Source: Hordeum vulgare subsp. vulgare (lineage: Eukaryota > Streptophyta > Magnoliopsida > Poales > Poaceae). Taken from it: a stretch of DNA of 64,000 bases. Within the stretch, counting starts at the first letter, position 1. The number at the start of each line of letters is the position of its first letter. Shown here piece by piece: positions 10,027-20,662 of this stretch. The notes under the pieces were generated by a model that saw only the letters and a program-made list of their open reading frames with translations, was not told where the DNA came from and did no database searches. The translations under genes and the position numbers were made by a program. The stretch spans positions 170,296,689 to 170,360,688 of the forward strand of contig NC_058523.1 in NCBI RefSeq assembly GCF_904849725.1, written 5' to 3'.

Positions 10027-10573
10027 TTGGGTAGACCAAGAGTGGCCTCCCACAATGCAAAATGCATTGTTAAAACTGTGGGAAATGTTGGAGACAGCAA
10101 GAGTGCTAGGAGGGATGATAATTTGGAGAATTCACTGAAAATTCACAACCTCACAAAGGAGAAAAGAAATCTTGATGCAAACTATGACAAACTAGTAGAA
10201 GATGTGAATCAACTGCTCAACCTTGCAGAAGCTCAAGGCATGGTCATTAGGACCCAGAAGGCAAATCATTTGAAGGAGAAGGATAAGCTTACTTAAGAGA
10301 ACTACAATTTAAAGCTTCAGGTTGATAAACTGTCAAAATCTTAGGACAACCTTAATGGTCTGAAGAAAGGAATTGAGAATCTGATTAAACGCAGGGATGA
10401 GCTGAAGATCCAGATTGCTGATCAGTTGAAGGCATTGGAGAAGAACCAAGAGAAGTTGAAGATGATCAGGGACATATTGGATGGATGAGCTGATCAGATG
10501 AAGATGAAGTCCACTATGCTATGGTTGATATGTTGTTGTGTTGCTATGTTGCTCTTTTGTACCAATGTTGTAA
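10027..10573 (+). pseudogene. Coiled-coil protein relic with C-terminal hydrophobic segment
   Basis: One frame runs through three stops (about 10294, 10342 and 10486). It is rich in charged heptads such as LTKEKRNLDANYDKLVEDV and KRRDELKIQIADQLKALEK, typical of a coiled coil. After the last stop the same frame continues into STMLWLICCCVAMLLFC, a probable membrane segment. The architecture resembles the C-terminal part of the GRF gene at 31281-31909 (coiled coil, then membrane segment), but no GRF finger remains. It sits head-to-head (convergent) with the MULE-type tail at 11211, the same order as in the MULE near 31-33 kb. Confidence 0.55.
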
Positions 10574-11200
10574 TGCAAGATGATCAGAATCTCTATATTA
10601 TGTATGATTAAGTGACTCCACTATGCTATGTTTGTAACTATACTATGCTATTGTTGGTGTGTTGCTCTTTTGTAGCAATGTTGTAATGCAAGATGAGAAG
10701 AATCTCTTAATTATGTATGATTAAGTGACTCTATCTTTGTTCAACCCAAGTATGTTGATAGATTGGTTGATCTTACTTGTTGTATGTTATTTGTTCATAG
10801 ATTGGTTTAAGTGACTTCTTATTTGTTGCAAATGTCTTTAAGTGCCCATGAAAATTATGTGAAAACTGCTAGCTAAAGAGAACTAGACTGGTATATGTTA
10901 TTTGTTGTATTATGTGAAATCTGCTAGCTAAAGAGAGCTCTTAATTTGTTGTATTATGTGTTTAAGTGTCCATGACAATGAAGTGTCCTAACCTGTTGCT
11001 ATAAACAGATCATGACCATCAATCACACATAAAAAGACATCATAGAACCAGCAACCAGCAAATTCACTTAATACTTATCACACATCAGTTACTACCAGCA
11101 AATACAACCAGCAAATACACATCATAGAACTTAGTATTGATCAACTATCACACATCACTTAGTACTGATCATACAACCAGAAGATACTCTGAATACACAT
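10574..11200. other. Unassigned 3'-flank sequence with internal repeats
   Basis: Contains repeated blocks: TGTTGCTCTTTTGTA plus TGTAATGCAAGATGA occur near 10550 and 10665, GAAAACTGCTAGCTAAAGAGA-like blocks near 10860 and 10918, and ATCACACATCA words near 11090-11160. No gene seen. Confidence 0.45.
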
Positions 11201-11210
11201 CATTATTCAT

Positions 11211-11411
11211 GGTTTCCACTGGCAGTAAAAAATGCCATCCACCCAGAATGGTTTCTTGGTGTAGGAGCAGCGGATGAACCTCCAGGAGATGATGATGAAG
11301 CTCCAGCAACAAATCTTGTGGCAGGAGCAGATGATGACGAACCTCCAGTAGCAAATCTTGAGGTAGTGAAAGGCCTATTAACACTGCCACTAGTTGTTGA
11401 TCTTCTGGCAT
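11211..11411 (-). pseudogene. C-terminal tail resembling a MULE-type transposase
   Basis: The minus-strand frame reads a Ser/Thr/Pro/Gly-rich, Arg-containing tail (NRPFTTSRFATGGSSSSAPA) ending in GWMAFFTASGNHE and a stop. The tail of the MULE transposase remnant at 32241 ends YFTCSGNY, the same F-T-x-S-G-N ending after a similar low-complexity basic tail. No transposase core or SWIM finger is left. The assignment rests on this ending and on the matching convergent neighbour. Confidence 0.45.
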
Positions 11412-13640
11412 TGTTTGTTGAAATGGTCTCATATTTTGCAGAAGGGTGCATGTTGGAATGACAAACAATGTTGATTAAAGAAATCTTGTTGCTCTTTATT
11501 TTTTCCAAAAATCATTTCTAGGTACACAAGTATCTATTTAATCATAGAAACACCAAAAGGTTTCCAAGATTCAACCACTAGGTAGGAACGTTCATGCGTG
11601 CCGTTTCGACCGTATTTTGAAACAGGCATGAAAAATTCAAAACAAATCAAAAAAATGGGAAACCTTTGCATTATGTCATCATATGTGATAAAGTTACCAT
11701 GTAAAATAATAAACTTGTAATACGACAACTATTTTTAAAAAGTGTTCACGCAAATGAGCTATCATGTGTGAAGATTCATGGCTTTCAAGCCACATGATCA
11801 ATCTCATGACCATATTCATGGCATAGTTTGTTGAAATGGTCTCATATTTTTCATAATGGTGCATTTTGGAATGACAAACAATGTTGATTAAGGAAGTTTT
11901 CATCTTCCTTGTATGAAAAAATCATTTTTCATTTTTCAAGTGCCTGAAATGAGTTTTTTTGAAGGACCTACCATATATGTGTTTCAAAATTGGTCCAAAT
12001 CATTTTTCTAACATACTAGGCCATATTTAATTTACAATTGAAAAAATGGTTGGTTGTCAAAAGCTTTTATCCATCTCTCGTGAAAAAGAACAAATCTATG
12101 TCGAATCAGTTGGAAGCGGGTCAAATGTGAACTGCGGCTGCCTTATAGTTTGCTCTTTATTTTTTTACAAAAATCATTTCTAGGTACACAAGTATCTATT
12201 TAATCATAGAAACACCAAAATGTTTTGAAGATTCAACCACTAGGTAGGAACGGTCATGCGTGCCGTTTCGACCGCATTTTGAAACGGGCATGAAAAATTC
12301 AAAAAAAATCAAAAAAATGGGAAACCTTTGCATTATGTCATCATATGTGATAAAGTTACCATGTAAAATAATAAACTTGTAATATGACAATTATTTTTAA
12401 AAAGTGTTCACACAAATGAGCTATCATGTGTGAAGATTCATGGCTTTCAAGCCACATGATCAATCCCATGGCCATATTCATGGCATAGTTTGTTGAAATG
12501 GTCTCATATTTTGCATAATGGTGCATTTTGGAATGACAAACAATGTTGATTAAGGAAGTTTTCATATTCCTTGTATGAAAAAATCATTTTTCATTTTTCA
12601 AGTGCATGAAATGAGGTTTTTTTGTGAAGGACCTACCATATATTTGTTTCAAAATTGGTCCAAATAATTTTTCTAACATACTAGGCCATATTTAATGTAC
12701 AACTGACAAAATGGTTGGGTGTCAAAAGCTTTTATCCATCTCCTGTGAAAAAGACAAATCTATGTCGAATCAGCTGGAAGCGTGTCAAATTTGAACTACG
12801 GCTGCCTTATAGTTTGCTCTTTATTTTTTCCAAAAATCATTTCTAGGTACACAAGTATCTATTTAATCATAGAAACACCAAAAGGTTTCGAAGATTCAAC
12901 CACTAGGTAGGAACGGTCATGCCTGCCGTTTCGACCGCATTTTGAAACGGGCATGAAAAATTCAAAAAAATCAAAAAATGGGAACCTTTGCATTATGTCA
13001 TCATATGTGATAACGTTATCATGTAAAATAATAAACTTGTAATACGACAATTATTTTTAAAAAGTGTTCACACAAATGAGCTATTATGTGTGAAGATTCA
13101 TGGCTTTCAGGCCACATGATCAATCTCATGGCCATATTCATGACACAGTTTGTTGAAATGGTCTCATATTTTGCATATTGGTGCATGTTGGAATGACAAA
13201 CAATGTTGATTAAGGAAGTTTTCATCTTCCTTGTATGAAAAATTCATTTTTCATTTTTCAAGTGTCCGAAATGAGTTCTTTTGTGAAGGACCTACCATAT
13301 ATTTGTTTCAAAGTTGGTCCAAATCATTTTTCTAACATACGAGGACATATTTAATGTACAATTGACAAAATGGTTGGGTGTCAAAAGCTTTTATCCATCT
13401 CTCGTGAAAAAGACAAATCTATGTCAAATCAGTTGGAAGCGGGTCAAATTTGAACTGCGGCTGCCTTATAGTTTGCTCTTTATTTTTTCCAAAAACCATT
13501 TCTAGGTACACAAGTATCTATTTAATCACAGAAACTCCAAAAGGTTTCCAAGATTCAACCACTAGGTAGGAACGGTCATGCCCGCCGTTTCGACCGCATT
13601 TTGAAATGGCCATGAAAAATTCTAAAAAAAATCAAAAAAA
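11403..13640. repeat. Tandem array of 662-bp units (three full, plus partial copies)
   Basis: The landmark TTTGTTGAAATGGTCTCATA recurs near 11414, 11826, 12488 and 13150. The last three are spaced 662 bp apart; the first gap is about 250 bp shorter. Each unit also carries the GGAACGGTCATGCGTGCCG block and the TTTATCCATCTC block. Units differ by scattered substitutions and 1-4-bp indels. Short open frames repeat once per unit, but they decay between copies and look non-coding. Confidence 0.93.
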
Positions 13641-14050
13641 TGGGAAACCTTCGTGTCGCATCATCACATGTGACCTGCCAACTAGAAAAGATATATAAAT
13701 TTGAGTACCGATGTCTTCTTGAACAATTCGGTATGATTTTAGCCATTATTTCTACAATGTTTATAAAAAAGAAAAAGAAAAAGTCTGCCTCCAAACCCCA
13801 AAAAACTAGTGAAATTTTCCCCTCCCACCCCACCAAATTTTCCCTCTCACCCCACCAAAATTTCCCTCCACTCCCTCTCCCACTACCACGCGGGACCCAC
13901 CACTCCCTCTCCCACGCCCCTCTCCATTCCACTCCCCACTACCCACGCGGGATCCATTCCACTCCCCACTCCGCCGCCCCTCCCCTGCTCTGCGCCGCCC
14001 CGCCGCCCCTCCCGTGCTCCGCGCCGCCCCTCCGCCCCTCTCCCTCTCCT
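13640..14050. other. Unassigned, C-rich tract
   Basis: After the array comes a CCCACC/CCTCTCC-rich stretch (13820-14045) in which several frames are open only because of base composition. It resembles the GC-skewed 5' leader of a grass gene or a low-complexity tract. No protein domain is visible. Confidence 0.5.
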
Positions 14051-14054
14051 CGAC

Positions 14055-14180
14055 GACGACTACATCGACGACGTCGACGGCTACATCTACATCGACGACT
14101 ACATCTACATCGACGACGACGGCTACATCTAGATCAACGTCGACGGCTACGACTACATCGACGACGATAGCGGGTACATC
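14055..14180. repeat. GAC/TAC-rich simple repeat
   Basis: Degenerate repeats of GACGACGGCTACATCTACATC over about 120 bp. Translated on plus it gives a low-complexity Gly-Tyr-Ile-Asp string. I treat it as a microsatellite rather than coding sequence. Confidence 0.75.
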
Positions 14181-15165
14181 TAGATAAGCAACAGTCGACG
14201 ATGATAGGTACCTCTCCCCTCGACCCATCTCCCGTTGATAGATCCCCTCATGTGTTCTTCTAGTAAATCTTCTAGGGTTTGATAGATCCCCCTCATGTGT
14301 TCTTCTAGGGTTCATGGGGATGGTTCGGTACATTCATGGGGTTAGGGTTAGGGTTCATGGGGTAAATATGTCCGGTGACGTGGTTCTGTAGATTCATGGG
14401 GTTAGGGTTGTAGTTGTCATGGGGCTGGATCAATGGGGCTGGATCATGGGGTCATGCATTTGTGATGGGTAACAAATGGGGGTACATCCCCCACCTGGTC
14501 GATCTAGGGTTAGGATTCAGTCAATCTAGGAGCTCCTGGAGGTTCTTGTTCATGTTCATGGGATTTATTCCTAGTGGTTCGTTCTATCCCCCTCTGGTAG
14601 TCTGCTTCATAGGGTTAGGGTTCATGTTCATGTTGCTTGACTACTATGGCTTGCTTGCTTGCTAGCATACATGGTTAATTAGAGTTTCCATCAGCAATAC
14701 TTGCTTGTATCAGTAGCACTTAGAGAAGAAGCTACTAGGGTTGGTATCAACAGTACTTGCTTGCTTGCTCCTCTTCAATTTTCTTCATTGCTTGCTTGTT
14801 TCTGTTAGTAGCACTATGCTTGTTTCTATCAGTAGCACTTCTTTTGCTTGCTTGCTTGTATTAGTAGCACTTATGCACTTTGCTTGCTTGTATTAGTAGC
14901 ACTTATGCACTTTGCTTGCTTGCTTGCACACTGCTTGCTTCTTTATTCACCAAATGTTGGGCAACCAGTTGCTATGAATGCATATGTTTGCCTCCATTAG
15001 GGATACAATTGAGTAATTACTTTGCTTATAGATGATTGCAGGTACATGGATAAATTGCAAGTTAAAACATAAAAGTAATTGTTGTAAATAGTTAATGCAT
15101 TGCTTCACATATATAGTTTTCTTCAACTATCATTTAGTACAGTACTACCTCCTGTTTCACATGTT
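14181..15165. other. Unassigned region with GGTTAGGGTT and GCTTGCTTGC words
   Basis: Contains several GTTAGGGTTAGGGTTCATG blocks (14280-14640) and many TTGCTTGCTTGC / TAGTAGCACTT repeats (14650-14940). It may be the 5' UTR or an intron of the gene at 15587. No coding signal. Confidence 0.45.
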
Positions 15166-15167
15166 TT

Positions 15168-15340
15168 AATACTGATGCATTGCTACACTTGTATGTGCAT
15201 GCTAGTCCAAGTGCTTCAATTTAGTTGCTTGCTTCAACTGTCAGTTTAGTACTGATGCATTGCTACACTTGTATGTGCATGCTAGTCCAAGTGCTTCAAT
15301 TTAGTTGCTTGCTTCAACTGTCAGTTTAGTACTGATGCAT
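15168..15340. repeat. 80-bp tandem duplication
   Basis: The block starting TACTGATGCATTGCTACACT and running to AACTGTCAGTTTAG is present twice in a row with near-perfect identity, followed by a shorter third start. This points to a recent duplication. Confidence 0.85.
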
Positions 15341-15586
15341 TAACTGTATGTGCATTGCTACACATGTATGTGCATGCTAGTCCAAGTGTTTGACATGTAT
15401 TAGTACTAATGCATTAACTACATCACTATATTGTTGATCCAACAAGTTTGCTTCACATGTATTACATGTATGTGCATGCTCGTCTAAATGCTTTCCTTTA
15501 TTGATATAAGTGCATCATTTTACTTTATCCCTGTTGTATCTGATTGTTGTTTATTCTATTTTGCAAGCACCACCTCAAGATCATCC

Positions 15587-16470
15587 ATGTCAAGGATGAC
15601 AAGGTCAAACCCGAGGCCAACCAGTGGTATGCAAGTTGCTCCTTGTGGTTATACTGTCAGATTTATAAAATGTGTCTTAATATGCTAAGTGAAATGTAAT
15701 ATGCTAAGTAAAATATCTTGGAGGCTGGTGATGTAAAATACTGTCAGATTTTATTATGCAAATGTATTGTTGTAATCTGAATTAGCTGGCTTAGTTGTGT
15801 GTGTGTGCTGTTACTCTTCCTTAGCTGAATAATTAGGATTAAATGATAATAAAATATCATAAGATATGTTTGGTTGTCTGTCCATGCATTCCAACAATTA
15901 ACCTAATAATTATGTATACTTTGCCTTGCAAAGATGAGCATCCTCTCACCGAGTACGAGAAGGTTAGGGCTAGAAATATGATGAGGAACAATCAGATATT
16001 CCAGTCCCTTGGCATTGATGCAATAGCGTCAATGATTAGGAAAACAAATGATGTACAAGAAGGTACAACTAATGGGGTTCAAGAAGGTAGTGGAGTTATC
16101 AGTGATGACACAGAGTACAATCCTAAGGAGGATGAAGTTGTAGTGCACTAGACTGTTAAGGTGCAAACTCAGTCTTGCTTGGAGGGTTCGGGTTCTTGTA
16201 TGCTCTGCGTTTCCTTGTTCTCACATATTTATCATGTGATCTAATTTTTTTCGGTACTATTTATACAAGGCACTGAAGGAATATAGAACGAAGAGGCCTG
16301 GTGTTAAGAAGACAACTAGCAAGAAGAGGAAGAGCTCAGAAGAATCTGCTGCAATGCCTCCAGGAAGGGTGATGGCCCCACCTCCAGGACAAACAAAGAT
16401 GATCGTGGAAGCTGATGAACCTGATAGAGTCACAAGGCATAAAGCAACTATGGAGGCTATGAAGTTGTAG
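15587..16470 (+). pseudogene. Small basic protein with YEKxRxxNxxRNN motif, CACTA-1-borne
   Basis: Three exons fit: 15587-15626 (MSRMTRSNPRPTS), 15934 to about 16166, and 16270-16470. The first junction is exactly in phase (G|AT giving Asp). Exon 2 holds DEHPLTEYEKVRARNMMRNN followed by QIFQSLGIDAIASMIRK, a motif I associate with a recurring family of transposon-linked plant proteins. Exon 3 holds a strongly basic stretch (KRPGVKKTTSKKRKSS), a likely nuclear signal, and a proline-rich tail. A TAG at 16149-16151 interrupts the frame before the exon-2 donor (AAG|GTGCAA), so either the protein ends there (about 85 residues) or this is a broken copy. Function unknown; DNA binding is a guess from the charge. 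Confidence 0.55.
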
Positions 16471-16479
16471 CCCACTTGA

Positions 16480-16909
16480 TTGGTAATTCTGGTGATGAAA
16501 TAATGTCTTGCTCTATTTGAACCTGTGAACCTGATGAAGTAGTTTGTGAAGCTGTGCACCTATGAAGTTGTCAATTATTTAAGTTTTGTTTGGACCATTT
16601 TGTTTGGGCACTAAAGTTAGTTTGGACAGCAAAAAGGCCGAGGCCCAAACAAGAAATAGACTAAGAAGGCTTGGGCCTAAAAAAAGAGTAGGCCAAGGCC
16701 CAAATTAGGATTTGTCTAAAAAGGCTTGGGCCTAAAAAAAGAGTAGGCCAAAGCCCAAACAAGAACTGGACTAAAAAGAGTAGGCAAGGCCCAAAAGAAA
16801 AGTGGACTAATAAAAAACCTGCTCAATAAAAGATTCTATCCCAGAAAATAAAAGGCCAAATTATTGGGCCCGACCCATGTAGACGACCGGAATGGACCGG
16901 GCTGAATCT
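16480..16909. other. Unassigned region with GGCCTAAAAAAAGAGTAGGCC repeats
   Basis: Two copies of a block of about 60 bp containing GGCTTGGGCCTAAAAAAAGA lie at about 16665-16790, with a third partial copy. Otherwise nothing is recognised before the subterminal repeats. Confidence 0.5.
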
Positions 16910-17198
16910 TATTTACGACCTTTTCATTTGGTCATAGTTCTGCCATGCCAGCCTGCCACGGTGGATCTGGCGTGGTGCGGGCAGATTGCTAGTGACCAAA
17001 TCATTTGGTCGTTAAACCTATGACCTTCTGTTTGGTCATAAAATCCTTTGACCAATCCGGGAAAAAGGTCGTTATAGTTCATTAAAGACCCTCAGCTTTA
17101 GACCTTCTATTTTTGGTCATAAAAAGGTCACAAATGGAAATCAATGACCATTCACTGACCAATATTGAAGGTCGTTAGTTGACATATTTCTTGTAGTG
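16910..17198 (-). repeat. CACTA-1 right TIR and subterminal repeats
   Basis: The same GGTCATA/GGTCGTTA words seen at the left end recur at least ten times (for example CATTTGGTCGTTAAAC and TTTGGTCATAAAAAGGTCAC), ending in the TIR at 17198. The arrangement mirrors the left end. Confidence 0.8.
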
Positions 17199-17201
17199 CT
17201 T

Positions 17202-17461
17202 TGGAGCCCCGTTTCCAAACTGTATAACATGCCACACCTAACCAGAGAGTAGTCATCACTCCGCGTTTGCGAGACGTTCAGAATGTCCTGGGCTGCTGCG
17301 GGAGCGGGAGGGTCACCTAGCGGCGCATCAAGGACATAAGCCTTTTTAGCTGCTTCAAGGATGAGCTTCAAGTTGCGAACCTAGTCCGCATTGTTGCTAC
17401 CATCATCTTTTAGCTTGTTTTTCTCTAGGAATGCGTTGAAATTGAGGTTGACGTTGGCCAT
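17202..17461 (-). pseudogene. Copia gag, N-terminal part
   Basis: The frame starts at 17461 with MANVNLNFNAFLEKNKLK and carries the BARE-type block VRNLKLILEAAKKAYVLDAP, then RCGMLYSLETGLQ up to the CACTA insertion. A TAG at 17381-17383 stands just before VRNLK, where BARE/Angela gags have Trp. The start codon choice fits the position just after the long leader. Confidence 0.88.
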
Positions 17462-18683
17462 CTACAATATTTATAAAGACAACTTTTAGACTAAGTTCAT
17501 GACAATTAAGTTCATTTAATCAAATTAAGTATGAACTCCCACTTAAATCGACATCCCTCCAGTCATCTAAGTGATACATGATCCATGTTGACTAACCCGT
17601 GTCCGATCATCACATGAGACGGACTAGTCATCATGGTGAGCAACTTCATGCTGATCGTATTCAACCATACGATTCATGTTTGACCTTTCGGTCTCTTGTA
17701 TTCGAGGTCATGTATGTACATGCTAAGCTCGTCGAGTCAACCTAGGTGTTTCACATGTGTAAATCTAGCTTACACCCGTTGTATGCGAACGTTAGAATCT
17801 ATCACACCCGATCATCACGTGGTGCTTTGAGACAACGATCCTTCGCAACGGTGCACACTTAGGGGAATACGTTCTCAAAATTTTAAGAGGGTCATCTTAT
17901 TATGCTACCATCGTTCTAAGCAATAATATGAAAAACATCATAAACATCACAATGCAATGATATAGTGACATGATATGGCCATTATCATCTTTGCTCTTTC
18001 GATGTCCATCTTCAGGCATCGCATGATCATCATTGTCACTAGCGTGACACCATGATCTCCATCATCGTGTCTCTGTGAAGTCGTCATGCCAACTACTACT
18101 ATCACTACTACTATAGCTAACCGTTAGCAATGAAGTAAAAGTAGTAAGCACATGGCGTTGCGTCTCATACAATAAATTAAGACAACTCCTATGGCTCCTG
18201 CCGGTTGTCATACTCATCGACATGCAAGTCGTGAAACCTACTACAATAACATGATCATCTCATACATCATACATGCAACATCACAACTTTGGCCATACCA
18301 CATCACATGTCAAACCCTGCAAAAACAAGTTAGACGTCCTCTAATTGTTGTTGCAAGTTTTACGTGGCTGATTTGGGTTTCTAGCAAGAACGCCTTCTTA
18401 CCTATGTGACAGCCACAACGATGATATGACAAAGCTATTTACCCTTCATAAGGACCCTTTTCATCAAATCCAATCCGACTAGAGTAGGAGAGACACCTTT
18501 ATGCACGGTGTGCATGTCTGTCGGTGGAAGCAGTCTCACGTAAGCGTACGTGTAAGGTCGGTCCGGGCCGCTTCATCCCACAATACCGCCGGAAAATAAT
18601 AAGACTAGTAGCGGCAAGCAATTGACAAATCATCGCCCACAACCTTTTGTGTTCTACTCGTGCATAGAATCTACGCATAGAAA
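17462..18683 (-). other. Copia 5' leader
   Basis: About 1.2 kb of non-coding sequence lies between the primer site and the gag start, as in BARE-1-like elements, whose leaders are unusually long. No internal gene is seen. Confidence 0.75.
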
Positions 18684-18701
18684 ACTTGGCTCGGATGCCA
18701 C
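18684..18701 (-). other. Primer-binding site of the BARE-like Copia
   Basis: On minus, TGGCATCCGAGCCAAG follows the LTR end CCCAACAG directly. It is close to the TGGTATCAGAGC site matching initiator Met-tRNA, as in BARE/Angela elements. Confidence 0.8.
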
Positions 18702-20476
18702 TGTTGGGTAACGTAGCATAAATTAAAAACTTTTCCTACGCATATTCAGATCTTCCTATGGAAAGACCAGCAACGAGAGAGGGGTGAGTGCATCTTTATA
18801 CCTTTGAAGATTGCTAAGCGGAAGCGTTTCTAGAACGCGGTTGATGGAGTCGTACTCGCGGCGATTCAGAACGCGGTGTGATTCCGATCTAGTGCCGAAC
18901 CACGGCACCTCCGCGTTCAACACACGTGCAGCCCGGTGACGTCTCCCGCACCTTGATCCAGCAAGGAGGAGGGAGAGGTTGGGGAAGCTCTCCAGTAGAA
19001 CGACGGCGTGGTGTCGATGGAGAGACGAGGTCTCCCGGCAGGGCTTCGCCAAGCATCGTGGGAGGAGAAGGAAGGAGGGGAGCAGGGCTGCGCCGAGAGG
19101 AGAAGAAACCGTGTGCGAAACAGCCCCAAACCCCTCTCTATTTATAGGAGGAGGGGAGGGGGTGCCACCCCTAGGGTTTCCCCCTTAGGTGGTGCGGCAG
19201 GCCCCCCATATGGGAGGTGTGGCGGCTAGGGCAGGGGGAGGGGGTGGCGAACCCCTTAGGTGGGCCTTAGGCCCACCAGCGCCACGGTTCCCACCTTCTC
19301 CCCCTCCTGCGCCTTGGGCCTCTTTTGGGAGGCGCACCAGCCCACTTTGGGCTGGTTGCCCTCCCTCTTTTGGCCCATGCTACCTCTTGGGCCTGGTGGC
19401 CCCTCCCGGTGGACCCTCGGGACCATTTCCGGTGGTTCCGGTGGTCCTGGTACGCTACCGGTGACGCCCGAAACATTTCCGGTGTCCAAAACCGTCCATC
19501 CTATATATCAATCTTTACCTTTGGACCATTCTGGAGCTCCTCATGACGTCTGGGATCTCATCTGGGACTCCGAAAAACTTTTGGTAACCTCGTATAACAT
19601 TTCCCTCTAACCATAGCGTCATCGAACCTTAAGTGTGTAGACCCTACAGGTTCGGGAAGCATGCAGACATGACCGAGACGCTCTCCGGCCAATAACCATC
19701 AGCGGGATCTGGATACCCATGGTGGCTCCCACACGTTCCACGATGATCTCATCGGGTGAACCACGATGTCAAGGATTCAATCAATCCCGTATACAATTCC
19801 CTTTGTTGGTCGGTATAGAACTTGCCCGAGATTCGATCGTCGGTATATCTATACCTTGTTCAATCTCGTTACCGGTAAGTCTCTTTACTCATTTTGTAGC
19901 ACGTCATCGTGTGACTAACTCCTTAGTCACATTGAGCTCATGATGATGTTCTACCGAGTGGGCCCATAGATACCTCTCCGTCACACGGAGTGACAAATCC
20001 CGATCTCGATTCGTACCAACCCAACAAACACTTTCAGAGGTACCCGTAGTGCACCTTTATAGTCACCCAGTTAAGTTGTGACGTTTGATACACCCAAAGC
20101 ACTCCTACTGTATCCGGGAGTCGCACAATCTCACGGTCGAAGCAAAAGACACTTGACATTAGAAAAGCTTTAGCATACGAACAGTACGATCTAGTGCTAT
20201 GCTTAGGATTGGGTCTTGTCCATCACATCATTCTCCCAATGATGTGATCCCGTTATCAATGACATCTAATGTCCATGATCAGGAAACCATGATCATCTAT
20301 TGATCAACGAGCTAGCCAACTATTGGCTTGCTAGGGACACATTGTGATCTATTTATTCACACATGTATTACTGTTTCCTGTTAATACAATTATAGCATGA
20401 ACAATAGACGATTATCATGAACAAGGAAATATGATAATAACCATTTTATTATTGCCTCTAGGGCATATTTCCAACA
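18702..20476 (-). repeat. BARE/Angela 5' LTR
   Basis: Starts on minus at 20476 with TGTTGGAAATATGCCCTAGA and ends at 18702 in ACCCAACA, 1775 bp. The flanking CATGG at 20477-20481 should be the target duplication, but the partner is outside. Both termini are canonical (TG...CA). The same family occurs at 21559-23373, 23805-24471 and 42484-44308. Confidence 0.93.
19134..19147 (-). promoter_or_regulatory. LTR promoter TATA box
   Basis: The minus strand reads CCTATAAATAGAGAG within the LTR, in the position of the BARE-type promoter upstream of the R region. The corresponding site in the solo LTR is CCTATATATAGTGG (about 22070-22083). Confidence 0.65.
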
Positions 20477-20662
20477 CATGGTAGTCGGTTCTGCTTCTCC
20501 AGCGTGTCCGTGGGTGTGCCTCGACTGTTTGTTTTTGCGCAGTCAAAGCCATGGTAGGGCGCCTGTGGTATACGATGAGGCGTGACAGGTGGTTCGTTTG
20601 GTGATCCTCGTGACACCAACCTTGCATAGTTTCCTTTGTAGTTCACCATCGAAGTAGGAGCT
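20477..20662. other. Unassigned flank
   Basis: About 190 bp between the BARE LTR and the family-B LTR. It starts with the presumed CATGG target copy. No similarity recognised. Confidence 0.5.

Larger units (their letters stand above)
7027..17198. mobile_element. CACTA DNA transposon (CACTA-1), about 10.2 kb, no transposase seen
   Basis: The right end reads inward CACTACAAGAAATATGTCAA and the left end CTCTACAAGAAATATGTCAA, so the TIRs match except for one base in the left CACTA. Both ends are flanked by CTT (7024-7026 and 17199-17201), a 3-bp duplication as expected for CACTA elements. Internal GGTCATAA/GGTCGTTA words fill both subterminal regions. Removing the element restores Copia gag. Inside are a zf-XS gene (minus), a coiled-coil relic, a MULE-type tail relic, a 662-bp tandem array and a short basic protein gene (plus). 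I found no tnp2-type transposase, so it is probably non-autonomous. Confidence 0.92.
3526..20476 (-). mobile_element. BARE/WIS/Angela-like Copia retrotransposon, interrupted, 3' end missing
   Basis: In transcription order on the minus strand: 5' LTR (20476-18702), primer site (18701-18684), a leader of about 1.2 kb, gag, then protease, integrase, reverse transcriptase and RNase H in one frame. The order protease-integrase-RT-RNase H defines Copia. A CACTA element (7027-17198) splits gag, and a Gypsy element (1-3525) cuts RNase H. The 3' end and 3' LTR must lie to the left, beyond the window. Five in-frame nonsense codons show it is dead. The LTR start, long leader and primer site are those of the BARE-1/WIS/Angela family. 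Confidence 0.92.

Noticed and set aside
11403..13640. CRISPR-like or gene-family array
   Set aside because: Units are 662 bp without spacers, in a plant genome; the short frames repeated in each unit decay independently.
13640..14333. Frames of 118-176 codons on both strands
   Set aside because: They are translations of C-rich and GAC/TAC simple repeats.
14333..14640. GTTAGGGTTAGGG words resembling telomere repeats
   Set aside because: Only two units in a row and not the plant TTTAGGG array; interspersed with TTCATGGGG.
19189..19610. Proline/tryptophan-rich frames on both strands of the BARE LTR
   Set aside because: GC-rich LTR leader; not conserved in the other LTR copies at 22.1 and 43.7 kb.
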